From Didymella arachidicola (Eukaryota > Ascomycota > Dothideomycetes > Pleosporales > Didymellaceae): a stretch of 64,000 bases of DNA. Location of the stretch: assembly GCA_016630955.3 (NCBI GenBank), contig CM049990.2:186001-250000 (forward strand). The letters are read 5' to 3'. The position numbers and the translations under genes are program-made. The notes beneath the pieces were generated by a model. It had not been told where the DNA came from and did not search any database. It was given only the letters and a program-made list of their open reading frames with translations. This document shows positions 46,282 through 56,234 of the stretch, piece by piece (the first letter of the stretch is position 1; each line of letters opens with the position of its first letter).

Positions 46282-48946
46282 CCGAAGCTATAGACCAGTC
46301 AATATGGGTCACGAGAGGGAGTACCACTCCTTTCATAGAACTCACATGGAAGCACGGGAGGACTGTTGGCATAAGCGCTAGATTGGAACGCTCCGTTTGT
46401 GTCAGTGTATGATACCTGCGTGCGTGATCCTGGCCATAAGATCGGCGCAAGGGTATTTTAAGTCGGGTTATTGAAAACGGATGCAATGTCAAGAAAGAGC
46501 ACAGCGCCGGCTTCTGTATATGAAGCTACAGCGGCACTTAGACGGCACCCTGACCATCGTACTAAAGGGATACCCGCAGCCTCCACAGCGGAACATTAGC
46601 AGAGTTAGGCCCCTTCATCGTGATACGGTCTGCTGATGACGGCGACGTAGTTTGCGTTGCCATGATCGACAGGCAAAAGGTTCGTGTTGCTCAGCTGTAA
46701 CGACTCGCGCCTTTGGGAATATTGCAGCAGTAGGGTGCTAGGGTAGGCATGGTGTGGTCGGTTTCAGCACCTCGGCCAGTATCCGTAAGTCTTGGTATCG
46801 AGTTGGGGAGCGTGTTCAGCTGAAGAGTGAGCGATGGCGTCCACTGTGGCTTGGTTGGACGCGTTGCACGGGCCAACCTGGCTTGGTAGCCCTGGTCAAG
46901 CTCGGTCGCAACTGCCAACGGCGACCTGGATTCAGCACCTCTACGCGGATGGTTGTACCGCCACAAATCATCATTTTCCGATCTGAAGAGCTTGAAATTC
47001 GATTGTTCGCCTGCTGGTACGCGTGACGCATCGCCATCGATAGCCTCAGCTTCGCACAGTGGGCGCCAACCGAGACTTACGCATTGAGTAACGCGCCCCA
47101 AGGTACTTAGCATCTCTGTGCTTTTCATGCACAACGCCTTCGATACACGAGCAAGTACCAGCTCATAAAATGATGCTGCAAGTCAAACCACCAGGTGCGA
47201 GGATCCTGCTGGGCTGGTTCCACAAGGAGACGATTTCAGCGTGGCTTTTAGCCAGTAATTGCCCTCTGAGAAGTCTGTTCGCAGATGATACAACATGGCA
47301 GCTCCAGTACGCGAGAAGGCTTGATGGCTGCTGTCATTCGGAGGTTCTTAACCTTGGGCGATCCAGAAATGTCCTTTGAGCGGCCCAAGACCTACGTGCA
47401 CTTGATGTCGCGCTCGTTGGGCTGATCGTACCTGGGACTGCAGGGCTTAGCGAGATCCGATGCCCTTAGCGACCGTTGGAGATGCGATCGAAACTTCAGC
47501 ATCAAATCACGACCGCTGCGTATGGCTTGGACTTGCATGGCCTGGCAAGATAGCTTCACAAGACGAAGTTTCGTTCATTGCCGCCCACAATGTCAGCGCT
47601 TAATCCGCCTACAAGCTTCCTGTCCGCCTCATCATTCAACACCAGCGATCCCCTGCCAAAGCCCAGCCTGGTAGCTTAACTTGTCCCGCAGACAATTCCT
47701 GGTCCAGTAGCAGGCCGAAGACTTCAAAGTGTCTCATCTCAGGAGTACGGACATCGCGATCATTTGCCTTCACGGCCTCTCCGAGATGTAACAACGTGGG
47801 AGCCCTGAATCTTACCCGGGTCATCCATGGAGCTACCTAAAGCTCAGCAAGTATTCGCGAACGATCTTCGTGTTCATCTCTCTAGATCTCTGCGCGTGTC
47901 AATCATTTCCAGATTGCGGATAAACGTCGCGCCGCTTACGACTCTCTCGCCGATCGATCCGGACACGCCGTCCGCAACGCTGATCTCTTAGATCTGGATG
48001 CCAGACCAGTCCGCGGGTACAATAAGCTGAGGCTGAACCTGCGAAACATCAAACTGCTGGTACAAACATGGGCACTTACATCTTTATTCGAGTCACTCTA
48101 CTTGCGTGGCGCTTGTTGCCTGCTCTTCGCCGTCAGCTCTGTGGAGTATCCATCACGGCGATCCCGTGTTTTGGCATCACGTGACTTCGCCACACCCACC
48201 GCGCTTTCCGCTTTGGGCGACCAATCTACTATGGTAGCATGCGGATGGCTCTCGCAAGCCTCCTGAAGCTGAAACTGCAACGGCTATTTCTTGTCGAGTT
48301 CCAGATCACCGGGAACCCAAAATACCGGATACTGTAGACAGGTCATGCACTTGATCGCACGCTGCACCGCCACAGCGCCAGCAACAGTATCAGCGAGCCT
48401 CACGATATCACCAAATGCGGCAGTAGGTGAGGTACAATTCGTCATTGATCTCCAGTTCTCACTACATCATACGTATGTAGTGCAAGACCGGTCTGATAGC
48501 GCATTGTCTCGCCGCTCACCGGTTGGGGTGGGCTCAGCCACATGTGCCCGCTGCGCCTCGGGTCTAACCACGCACCGCCGCATCAGATGAACGTTGCCTA
48601 CGCTCTCGTGGTGGTCGATTCAGTCTAAAGCGAAATTTACGTGCCGCGTCAAATTCACTGCAGAACTGGAGCGTGAGTAGGGACACTGTCAGATGCGCTT
48701 GGCGCGTTATTGTCATTCATCTGAAACCAAGCGGATTCCTGAACGCTATACCGAACATCGCGGACTGTGGAATCCTGGCTCAACGACAGAGAGCCGTCAG
48801 ACGATGTTGTACATCACACGTGAGTGGCTGCACATGATCTGCTCAAGGGTCACGCCGTTGCCAACGCATCGAGAGCGCAAGTGGCGCAAGGTTTGCTCCT
48901 CAGAATAGACGCATATCGACCATAATCTGTGTCACGGATCGAAGCT
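46282..48946. other. Gene-poor region flanking the HET/GTPase locus
   Basis: 2.67 kb without any ORF I can support. Several medium ORFs on both strands (for example 46691-47134 minus) have no motif and are interrupted. Sequence composition looks ordinary, without obvious terminal repeats. It may be decayed accessory sequence. Confidence 0.5.
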
Positions 48947-51039
48947 ATGGAAGTCAAGCAGCAAATTGTACACCGCAATCAGCAGCATGAGGTTACAGAT
49001 TTCTCATTGTTGTGCTCCACTTGCCAGAACATCGCAACAAGCAAAATGCGCGGGCCGGATCTGGATCAGATGCAGCCTCATCAACCAAGCTATCTCGCTT
49101 TAAAGCTCTCCGCAGAGACCGGCTGTCGGCTCTGTCAATTTCTATGCATCGCACTCGCTACGGGTAGTAGTGATGACGATGCCGCAGAGAGCGCTGCCGC
49201 TTGGGAGCAAGTATCGCCCAAGTATCCAGGTCGTGAGATTTCGCTTCAGGCTTGGGGAGGAATAGGTCGTCAATTCGATCGAGTCTTCGTCATCACCACA
49301 GGAGACATCCCAGCCGGGGATGATAGTGATAGTGCGGATGATCCGACCGTACACCCAGATCATCAGCTTGCACTATCAGGAAAGGTAGACATCTTTGCCT
49401 ACGAAGGTTTGTCACAAATGCTGTCTACCTCTTCGATGCACTAATAATTGAATCAGATGACGCTGCGGCCTCGCATGGTGGGGTGAGTGGTCGCCCGCTA
49501 CCCGCAGGTTCAGGCAATACCGATCAAGACTGGGGGCAGATCGACTACTGGCTCTCATTGTGTCGTAATCAGCACAGGCTATGCCGAAATCCAGACCAAA
49601 ATACTCGACTACCCACGAGAGTCATTGATGTTGGTCTCGCCGACAGCTCCGCGGAACCTTTCTTGTATGAGACTGGTGGCTCCTCCGGTCTCTATGTGAC
49701 TTTGAGTCATTGCTGGGGAGGCAAGGTATCGTTGACGACGACATATAAAGACGTCGAGATTCGCAAACGATCACTACCGCTATCATCTTTGCCAAAAACG
49801 TTCAGAGACGCTGTGGAAGTTACTCGCGGACTCGGTATACGCTACCTATGGATAGACTCACTCTGCATCATCCAGGACTCAAAAGAGGATTGGGAACGAG
49901 AGTCTGCTGTGATGGAGTCTATTTACCGACATGGATACCTGAACATATCAGCTAGAGGGGCTGCCAACTCGACTGTGGGTCTGTTCTTCGACCGAGACCC
50001 CGAGCCGCCCCTGTGCCGTCTCAACTGGACCTGCGACGATTGTGACGATTGCTCCATGGAAGGATCGATATACATTCGATCACCAACCCTCCAGCACGCC
50101 AATGTTCGCGAGTCGCACTGCGATCGTAGAGGTTGGATACTACAGGAGCAGCTGCTAGCTGCACGAGTCTTGTATTTCGATACGGATCAGTTAGCTTGGG
50201 AGTGCTGTGAGACCAGTGTAAGACAAGACGGTCGCGCCGATGACAATGCACTCAGCAGATTCGGCAACTTCTCAGACTTCAAAATTGCCCTTGGACTCGG
50301 TGCCGTGCCACATACTACCGCCGTTCTCAACTCAAGTAATTTTAGTTGGTGGGCTGTTATCGTGAAGGAATACACTAGGCGCAATTTGACGTACATGAGT
50401 GACAAGCTGGTCGCTCTCTCCGGAATAGCCCGAGCCTATCAAAAAGAGACAGGCAAAACATACATTGCTGGTAACTGGCGCGAAGAGCTATTTGAGTCTT
50501 TACTATGGTACCGAAACTGCGGCGAAAGAACTATCACCGAACAGCAGCCTTCTTGGTCATGGTCTAAGATGGGCGGATCTATTGGATTCGCTGCTGGACA
50601 TCGACATCACTTTGCAGAGTCCATGGTTGCAACCTTGCACGATGTCCGAGTCCAGTCGAAAGACAGCCTCAACCCGTTTGATGATGTTGCGAGCGCCGAG
50701 ATCGATCTTGAAGGGTACGTTCAGAGGGTATTTTACAAGAGGATCTCCAGCACAGAGTCGAAATATGACCGCCTTGGCATATACTCCATGTGTGGTCAAC
50801 CACTTGGTAGTGTCATCTGGGACGCATCAGACCCACCAGAAAATAGTGACCATGAGCTCTATTGCATACTTCTCACTAAAGATGTATATGCAAGTGGTCT
50901 CATGCTTCTGAGTCATCCAAGCAAGCCGGGTTGCTTCAAAAGAGTAGGGTTCTTCACGGCACGTAAAAAGGGTGGGCCCCAGTACGAGTCGGTTACGCGC
51001 TTTCTTAGTGATGATCGCAAAAGAACCACTATCGTCTGA
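48947..51039 (+). CDS. Heterokaryon-incompatibility (HET) domain protein
   Basis: Two exons (48947-49406, 49457-51039; 50-nt intron with CACTAATAA branch region) encode 680 aa. An N-terminal region with LLCSTCQNIAT and TGCRLCQFLCIAL is the usual zinc-ligand-like lead-in of HET proteins. The HET domain spans about residues 232-385, with all three signature blocks: YVTLSHCWGG, LGIRYLWIDSLCIIQDS-KEDWERES and YLNISARGA; RRGWILQEQLLAARVLYF follows. HET domains are found in fungal non-self recognition genes and trigger cell death when activated. The gene lies 70 bp tail-to-tail from the zinc-finger GTPase gene. No NACHT, WD or other sensor domain is attached, so activation would need a partner. Confidence 0.95.
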
Positions 51040-51108
51040 ACCTGAAGGGAAATACTATTTCATGTTCTTTCTTGTGTGCCAAAACAAGTCGCGCAGTCTC
51101 GCGCCTGC

Positions 51109-52871
51109 TCATGTCGACACAGCCATACTCGCAGGGCATTGAGAGATTATATGTAAGTCATGGTTCTTGTTGAGACACACCGCCCCCTTCCCCCAGCACT
51201 TGACACAGTAGTCTACATCCTCGTCACACATACAACAATCTCAAAACACGAGTCAGCCTCATAATCTATAGAGGAAGGAACACTTACGAAGATAGAGTCC
51301 ATCCTCTCCCAGATCCTTCTCACACTTATCACACCACGGAATGTCATTATTCCTGGAATATCTCGGGCAGTCCTGGAGGGCGGAAAGCTTCCATTTACGA
51401 TCGACGCTGAGGTGCTGTAGGCCATGTAAGTAGCATCCTTTGCCTTTCGCCTTGCAACCGCTGCATACGTAAATTATGCTTCCTGACACCGCCGGATCTA
51501 TGAAATTCTCATCAACCTCAATGCATTTCTGGCACGCTGAAAAGGTGACATCGGTTAGTGAAGCTTCTTGGTGTAGCGTGCGGAGTCTTACCCAAGAAAT
51601 CTTCAGAAGGAGAGTAGCTTTTGGAACAGCGGTCGCAGAAGGTGCCCAGGAACCATGACATGGTTGTTTCGACGTCATACCCTTTTAACTCGTACTCTTT
51701 GTAGGGTTGCTTTAGACGCCAGGCGGTTTTGCGACTCTGGACGACAGCCCACTCGGCTTGGAACCTCTTGGCTCTCTCGAGGAGTTTTGGTTGAACCTTT
51801 GCGTAGCTGACTTCCCCTCTCTGCTTCTCAACATTCAGCCTCACTTCACGCAGCTGCTTTTGGAGTTCCACCAGCTCCCGTGCATTCGCTTCCCTCAGCG
51901 CTTCGTTTTCTGCGTGCATGGCGCTTACTTTGCGGTGCAGCTCTTCTTGTCTTTGGTTAGACAGTTTAAAAATTTGTTCTTGTATTTGCTGGCGTCGAGA
52001 TGCTATTTCGAACTGCTGTTGTGCAAGTCTCAATGTACTTTCGTACGTCTCTTTTGCTTGTTTCATCTTCTTCTTGTACTCTGCACGAAGGTCTGCATGC
52101 TGTCTTGCCTCTTGCGCACGTATACGTGTCAATTCTTGCTTATGAGCAATGGTTCTTGCAGCATCGGTATCGTTGATATCCCGCCCTTCTACGACAACCT
52201 CTTTCTGGATCTTGAGTGTAACTTTGGGCCTAGGTCCGAACTGAGAAAGTACCTTTATGCAAGCATTTCGCTGGTGCGGAATACACTCAACGCGAGAGCC
52301 GCGAGCAATCATGTCACCCCACCATTCTGGCGTGTTGCTCAACTCCTCTGTACGACTGCGAATATTATCGACTGTCTCAATGTCACAGAACGTGAGGCCA
52401 AGTACAACATTTCCGAAGTTGTTGTTGCCGCACAGCTTTTTGAACATGCGAAGGTTTCGAAGCTCGGATCCTCTGTGGCGATTGCTTGTTACAGGATGGA
52501 GGTACAGTATGCCGTTCATGTACTGGCCAGCACGAAAAGACCGGGCTGTCCATCTCGCGAGCTGTATATATACATCTTCGTCATCGCGCGTCGAGTCATC
52601 AAAACCAGGCGTGTCGACTAAGACGTAGCGGATTCCTTCAGCCTCGAATCGATATTGGCCTATATCTTGCGTGTCTGATTTTGGAGTCAAAGACAGTCCA
52701 GGAGGTTTCGAGTACTAAAGAAGATAACGACTCACCGGATTCAGGCCCGCCACTTGTATTGATATCTGCACACTGAGTAACGAGCTTGATGAAGCTGCTC
52801 TTTCCACTGCCAGTGACACCCACGACACCAATAACGACTTCGGAAGAATCCGTACTCCAAGAAGGAGCCAT
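51109..52871 (-). CDS. AIG1/GIMAP-like P-loop GTPase with coiled coil and C-terminal ZZ-like zinc fingers
   Basis: Four exons (52736-52871, 51592-52674, 51288-51536, 51109-51239) give 532 aa. P-loop GVTGSGKS at 18-25; switch/G3 VDTPGFDDS around 65-73; then YMNGILYLHP and VVLGLTFCD, the strand pattern of fungal AIG1-type GTPases. No canonical NKxD is seen. Residues about 205-345 are a long coiled coil. The C terminus holds Cys clusters: C392-x2-C395...C408-x2-C411, then CSGCKAKGKGC. A better ZZ-type module follows: CDKCEKDLGEDGLYLHCC, MCDEDVDYCVKC and a final HDLH. The last module appears only after intron removal, which supports the model. GTP-dependent assembly plus a zinc module suggests a sensor or scaffold; the function is unproven. 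Confidence 0.85.
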
Positions 52872-52911
52872 TGCAGAGTGAAAGACGGAAAGCTTATAGG
52901 TTTTGCGACGT

Positions 52912-52940
52912 TCAGACGCCGAGAAGAACCGTGGGCGTCG
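52912..52940 (+). repeat. Direct repeat copy 1 in GTPase promoter
   Basis: 29 bp; differs from copy 2 (53138-53164) by a few substitutions and a 2-nt length difference. Confidence 0.6.
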
Positions 52941-53137
52941 CAAGGCTGAAAGTCAGCCTCCTATCAGCCGCCCCCACCTGTTCCACCAGCGAACCGTCAT
53001 CAACGCGGCTACGGAAAGCCTCAATATTCACGTGCATAGGATTACCCCTAGCGGCATATCACAGCCAATAGAGAGGACGGTTGCCATACATGATATGCAC
53101 AAACACACAACCCCGGCCTGATGAGTAGGGAAGGTGG

Positions 53138-53164
53138 TCAGACGTCGAGAAACAATGGGCGTCG
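53138..53164 (+). repeat. Direct repeat copy 2 in GTPase promoter
   Basis: 27 bp, same orientation as copy 1, 226 bp away. Confidence 0.6.
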
Positions 53165-53284
53165 ATCCTGCCGAGGCCGGCCAGGCCGTGCTTCGCCCGC
53201 CTAACTACAAGTAGTGCTCAAGTGCAACAGAGGGTCGAGTGTGCGAAAGCCATGGTCTTTGCGCTGAAATAAGACTTTCTCAGT

Positions 53285-54681
53285 ATGGCAACATCTAGTC
53301 TCTCCGAGAACGTCCTTAGGTACGTTTTGATGCGTCGCAGTCTTAGACCGCAACTGACCAAGCTACCCATAGCGCCGATGATATTATCATTCCCGTAATG
53401 GGGATCACAGGTTCTGGTAAATCGACATTTATCGCACACTGTACCGGCGATTACAATGGCGTCGGACATAGCTTGAAGTCTCGTGAGTACGCTCATGTGG
53501 AGTCTTGGAATGATTGATTGGGAATGAAACTAACAATGTACTCAGAGACGAGCGAAGTCTTCATCGGCACTCTCAAATACAAAGGCCGCACAATCAGACT
53601 TGTAGACACACCAGGGTTCGATGACAGTCGCGCTGAGATGGACGATGCCCACATCCTCAACCAGATCGCGGGATGGCTTGTACTCGCAAGCCGTCAAACC
53701 CCACCTCTGAAGCTCAGTGGGATCATATACCTACACCCTATTAATGAAGCCGGCGGACGTATGCGAGGCTCGGCAAAGAACAACCTGAACATGTTTCAGG
53801 CCATGTGTGGCGAAGAACCATTATCCAGCGTTGTCGTCGCCACCACCATGTGGGGCAAGATCAATGAAGAAAATGGAGAGGACTTACAAAGGCAACTCTC
53901 GGAACGGTACTGGAAGTCTATGATAGACGCCGGCACAAAGATCATCAGGCATGACGACAATCGAGATTCCGCGTTGCGAATCATCGAGTATATCATTTCC
54001 CGTAAAGCCCAAGTGAAGATGGAGATTCAAAAGCAGCTCGAAGACGGGCGAACAGACGTGAAAGACACCAGCGCAGGCCAGCAGCTGCGAAGCAAAGTAC
54101 TCGATGAGCAAGCCCGAACCCGGGATAAACTACGCGAAGCACAAGAGGACTTCAAACAGGCTCTCGAAGAAAGCGACAACACGGCAGCAGAGGAGCTGCT
54201 CGACCTGCAACGCAAGCACGAGGCCACCATCCGGGCCAAAGACGCAGAACTAGAGCGAATGAAGAAGAAAGCAGATGAGCTATTACAGCAAACTCTCGAC
54301 TCGCTCGCCGCCGCCGAAGCAGAACGAGCACGCCTCCGAAAAGAATCAGAGGACAACATGGAAGCCATCAGGAAACAAATCGAAGCAGCGCAAACGCAGC
54401 AAGTCCAGAGATACAGCCCGCCTCCCCCAAGCTACGCCAGCGGAACGACAGTGAGTAGGGAATCGCTGCTGGAGCTGCAGCTGCAGATGCAGGAAAAGTC
54501 GATGGAGGTCGAGCGGCGCAGAATGGATGAGCAGATGCAGACCTACTTCCACCTTGCCACGACTAAGCTCGCGCAGGATCAGCTTACGCAGGCTAAGAAG
54601 GGCGTGAAATGGGGCAGGGCAGGCGCGGTCGTGAGTACTTTGGCAGCGGGGGCGGCTGTGTTGTCCTGCAACGTTATGTGA
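53285..54681 (+). CDS. AIG1/GIMAP-like P-loop GTPase with coiled coil and hydrophobic C-terminal tail
   Basis: Three exons (53285-53319, 53373-53482, 53546-54681) encode 426 aa. P-loop GITGSGKST at 22-30; G3 VDTPGFDDS at 68-76; LSGIIYLHPI and VVVATTMWGK follow as in other fungal AIG1-type GTPases. From about 190 to 330 the protein is a long charged coiled coil (LQRKHEATIRAKDAELERMK). Then come PPPPSY, a second helical segment, and a C-terminal stretch WGRAGAVVSTLAAGAAVLSC that could anchor in a membrane or act as an amphipathic tail. The first 35-nt exon encodes only the N terminus. It is a paralogue in architecture of the divergent neighbour but lacks the zinc fingers. Family knowledge: animal and plant AIG1 GTPases act in immunity and scaffold on membranes. 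Confidence 0.88.
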
Positions 54682-54787
54682 TCGTGCCAGACACAGGTGG
54701 GTCGCGCAGCTCGTCCAACGCTCGCCACAGGATCTTCCCACACATCCTCAGATCCTCACAACCCTTCTACTCCCTCACCCCACACCC

Positions 54788-55693
54788 TCAAGATCCCCGC
54801 TGCGAATCCCACACCATCCTCCCCCTCCTCCTCCCAACCTCCCTCGCCTTCCCCACAGTCTTCCCCTCATTATCCTCCACATCCTCCTCCTCAACCACCC
54901 CCACCCCCTCACCCACACACCTCTTCCTCGCACAAATCCTAACCCTCTTCTCCCCCGGCCCAACCAGCGGATCCCCAATCTGCTCAATCGGCGTAGGAAG
55001 CTTCCCAGGCCCGCCATTCCACTCTCCATTCAACCCCGGTCTACGAATCCTCTCGCGGCGAAAAGCACGGGGATCCAATTTCTCGAACCGCGGACGGTTT
55101 GCGCGGTTGAAAACCCGGCCTTCGGCTCCGCCTTCGTCCTGGATCCTGACGAGGATGTACTGATCGAGGTGTTTCCACCGGATACCCATGTCGTTGACGA
55201 GGAGCAGGCCGTGGGTTACTAGATCAGCGATGAGCGGCTCGGTGAGGTGCTGTAAGCAGCCACGGCGCGCTTCGCGGTAGAACGTGTTGTCTGGCCAGGA
55301 CCAGGGCGCGGGGAGGGGCTGGAGGGATTGGAGATGTTCGTCTTCGTCGAGGACGTCGTGGGTGGGGATTATGGAGCGGATGTTTGTTAGGTGCCACTTT
55401 GTGAGGTCTTTGTCTACGGCGGGGGGCGGGTTTTGTGTGAGGGAGGAGGGTTCTAAGGTGGTGCCGAGGAGGCGGCTGGTGGTTATGCCGGAGAGTTGGA
55501 GCCACCAGGCGTGTGCGGTGTTTGGGCGGCGGGTGTGGAATGTTGGGAAGGAGGTGTGGGTGTCTTCTTGGGGTGCGTAGAGTTGGAGTGAGCATGCTGT
55601 GCGAGGGTGGAGGATTGTTACTGTCCGCTCGGGGTCGTGGTATATACAGTGCAGCTCGCTATCTGAGCATTCTTCGAGGATCAGGAAACGCAT
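54788..55693 (-). CDS. Hypothetical protein
   Basis: Single exon, 301 aa, ATG at 55693. No signal peptide or transmembrane segment. It begins MRFLILEECSDSELHCIYHD, has a Pro/Thr-rich middle, a segment with WKHLDQYILVRIQDEGG, and a basic/acidic tail with repeated GVGVVEEEDVEDNE. No domain recognised. The coding strand is C-rich in the 5' half and markedly G-rich in the last 350 bp. It ends 106 bp from the tail of the second GTPase gene (convergent). Confidence 0.6.
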   Translation of the reverse strand: MRFLILEECSDSELHCIYHDPERTVTILHPRTACSLQLYAPQEDTHTSFPTFHTRRPNTAHAWWLQLSGITTSRLLGTTLEPSSLTQNPPPAVDKDLTKWHLTNIRSIIPTHDVLDEDEHLQSLQPLPAPWSWPDNTFYREARRGCLQHLTEPLIADLVTHGLLLVNDMGIRWKHLDQYILVRIQDEGGAEGRVFNRANRPRFEKLDPRAFRRERIRRPGLNGEWNGGPGKLPTPIEQIGDPLVGPGEKRVRICARKRCVGEGVGVVEEEDVEDNEGKTVGKAREVGRRRGRMVWDSQRGS

Positions 55694-56234
55694 AGCAGAT
55701 TAAGCAAATAAACAACAGCCGAGTGCATAGTAGAGTACGGCATGATTGGAGCGAGCACGGTACTTGTATAATAGCATCGATGGTGAAGTCTGTCGTGGAA
55801 GAATGACAGTCACTGGCCTGTGAAAAAGACGTCGATATCACGCTCATAGCTGATGATTATGATTATGACACGCGATTCACCAGACATGATCAGCATCGGT
55901 GAGGTCGTGGGTATTCAGTATTTGTGCATGTCCGAGAGTCGAGGTGGATGAGGTCACCTGCTTTCGCGCGTGGACCCTGACGAGTAGTGACGACTTTTTG
56001 CCTCGCGCATCATCGCCGCCGGCTGCCGAGGCCATGGACATTCAACAACACTCTGGTTCTTTGACTTTCTGCGTATACCCAGTTCACAGTTCGTTTGTGC
56101 AGTAATTTTGTCATTGAACGCATTTCTGAGAGTCTCATCACACGCGTATTCACCAGTGAACTCTCCGCGCAACTTTGGCGCATAGCTCTGCAGAGCCGCC
56201 GGATTCACCTTCACCGCGACTTACCCCACCGAAA
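55694..56234. other. Intergenic region between divergent genes
   Basis: Promoter region of two genes; nothing specific recognised. Confidence 0.5.

Larger units (their letters stand above)
52872..53284. promoter_or_regulatory. Shared divergent promoter of the two GTPase genes, with a direct repeat
   Basis: 413 bp between the two ATGs. It contains two near-identical copies of an element beginning TCAGACG(C/T)CGAGAA and ending TGGGCGTCG. One copy lies about 41-69 bp upstream of the zinc-finger GTPase start, the other about 121-147 bp upstream of the second GTPase start. Confidence 0.5.

Noticed and set aside
46691..47134. 147-codon minus-strand frame
   Set aside because: No signal, motif or conserved pattern; likely noncoding.
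52872..52943. Upstream extension of the zinc-finger GTPase (RRPRFFSASE...)
   Set aside because: The frame is open but begins at TTG, not ATG; the first ATG is at 52871.
53285..54681. Septin or dynamin identity for the GTPase pair
   Set aside because: P-loop and DTPGFDDS motifs fit AIG1-type better; septin unique element and dynamin stalk or GED motifs are absent.
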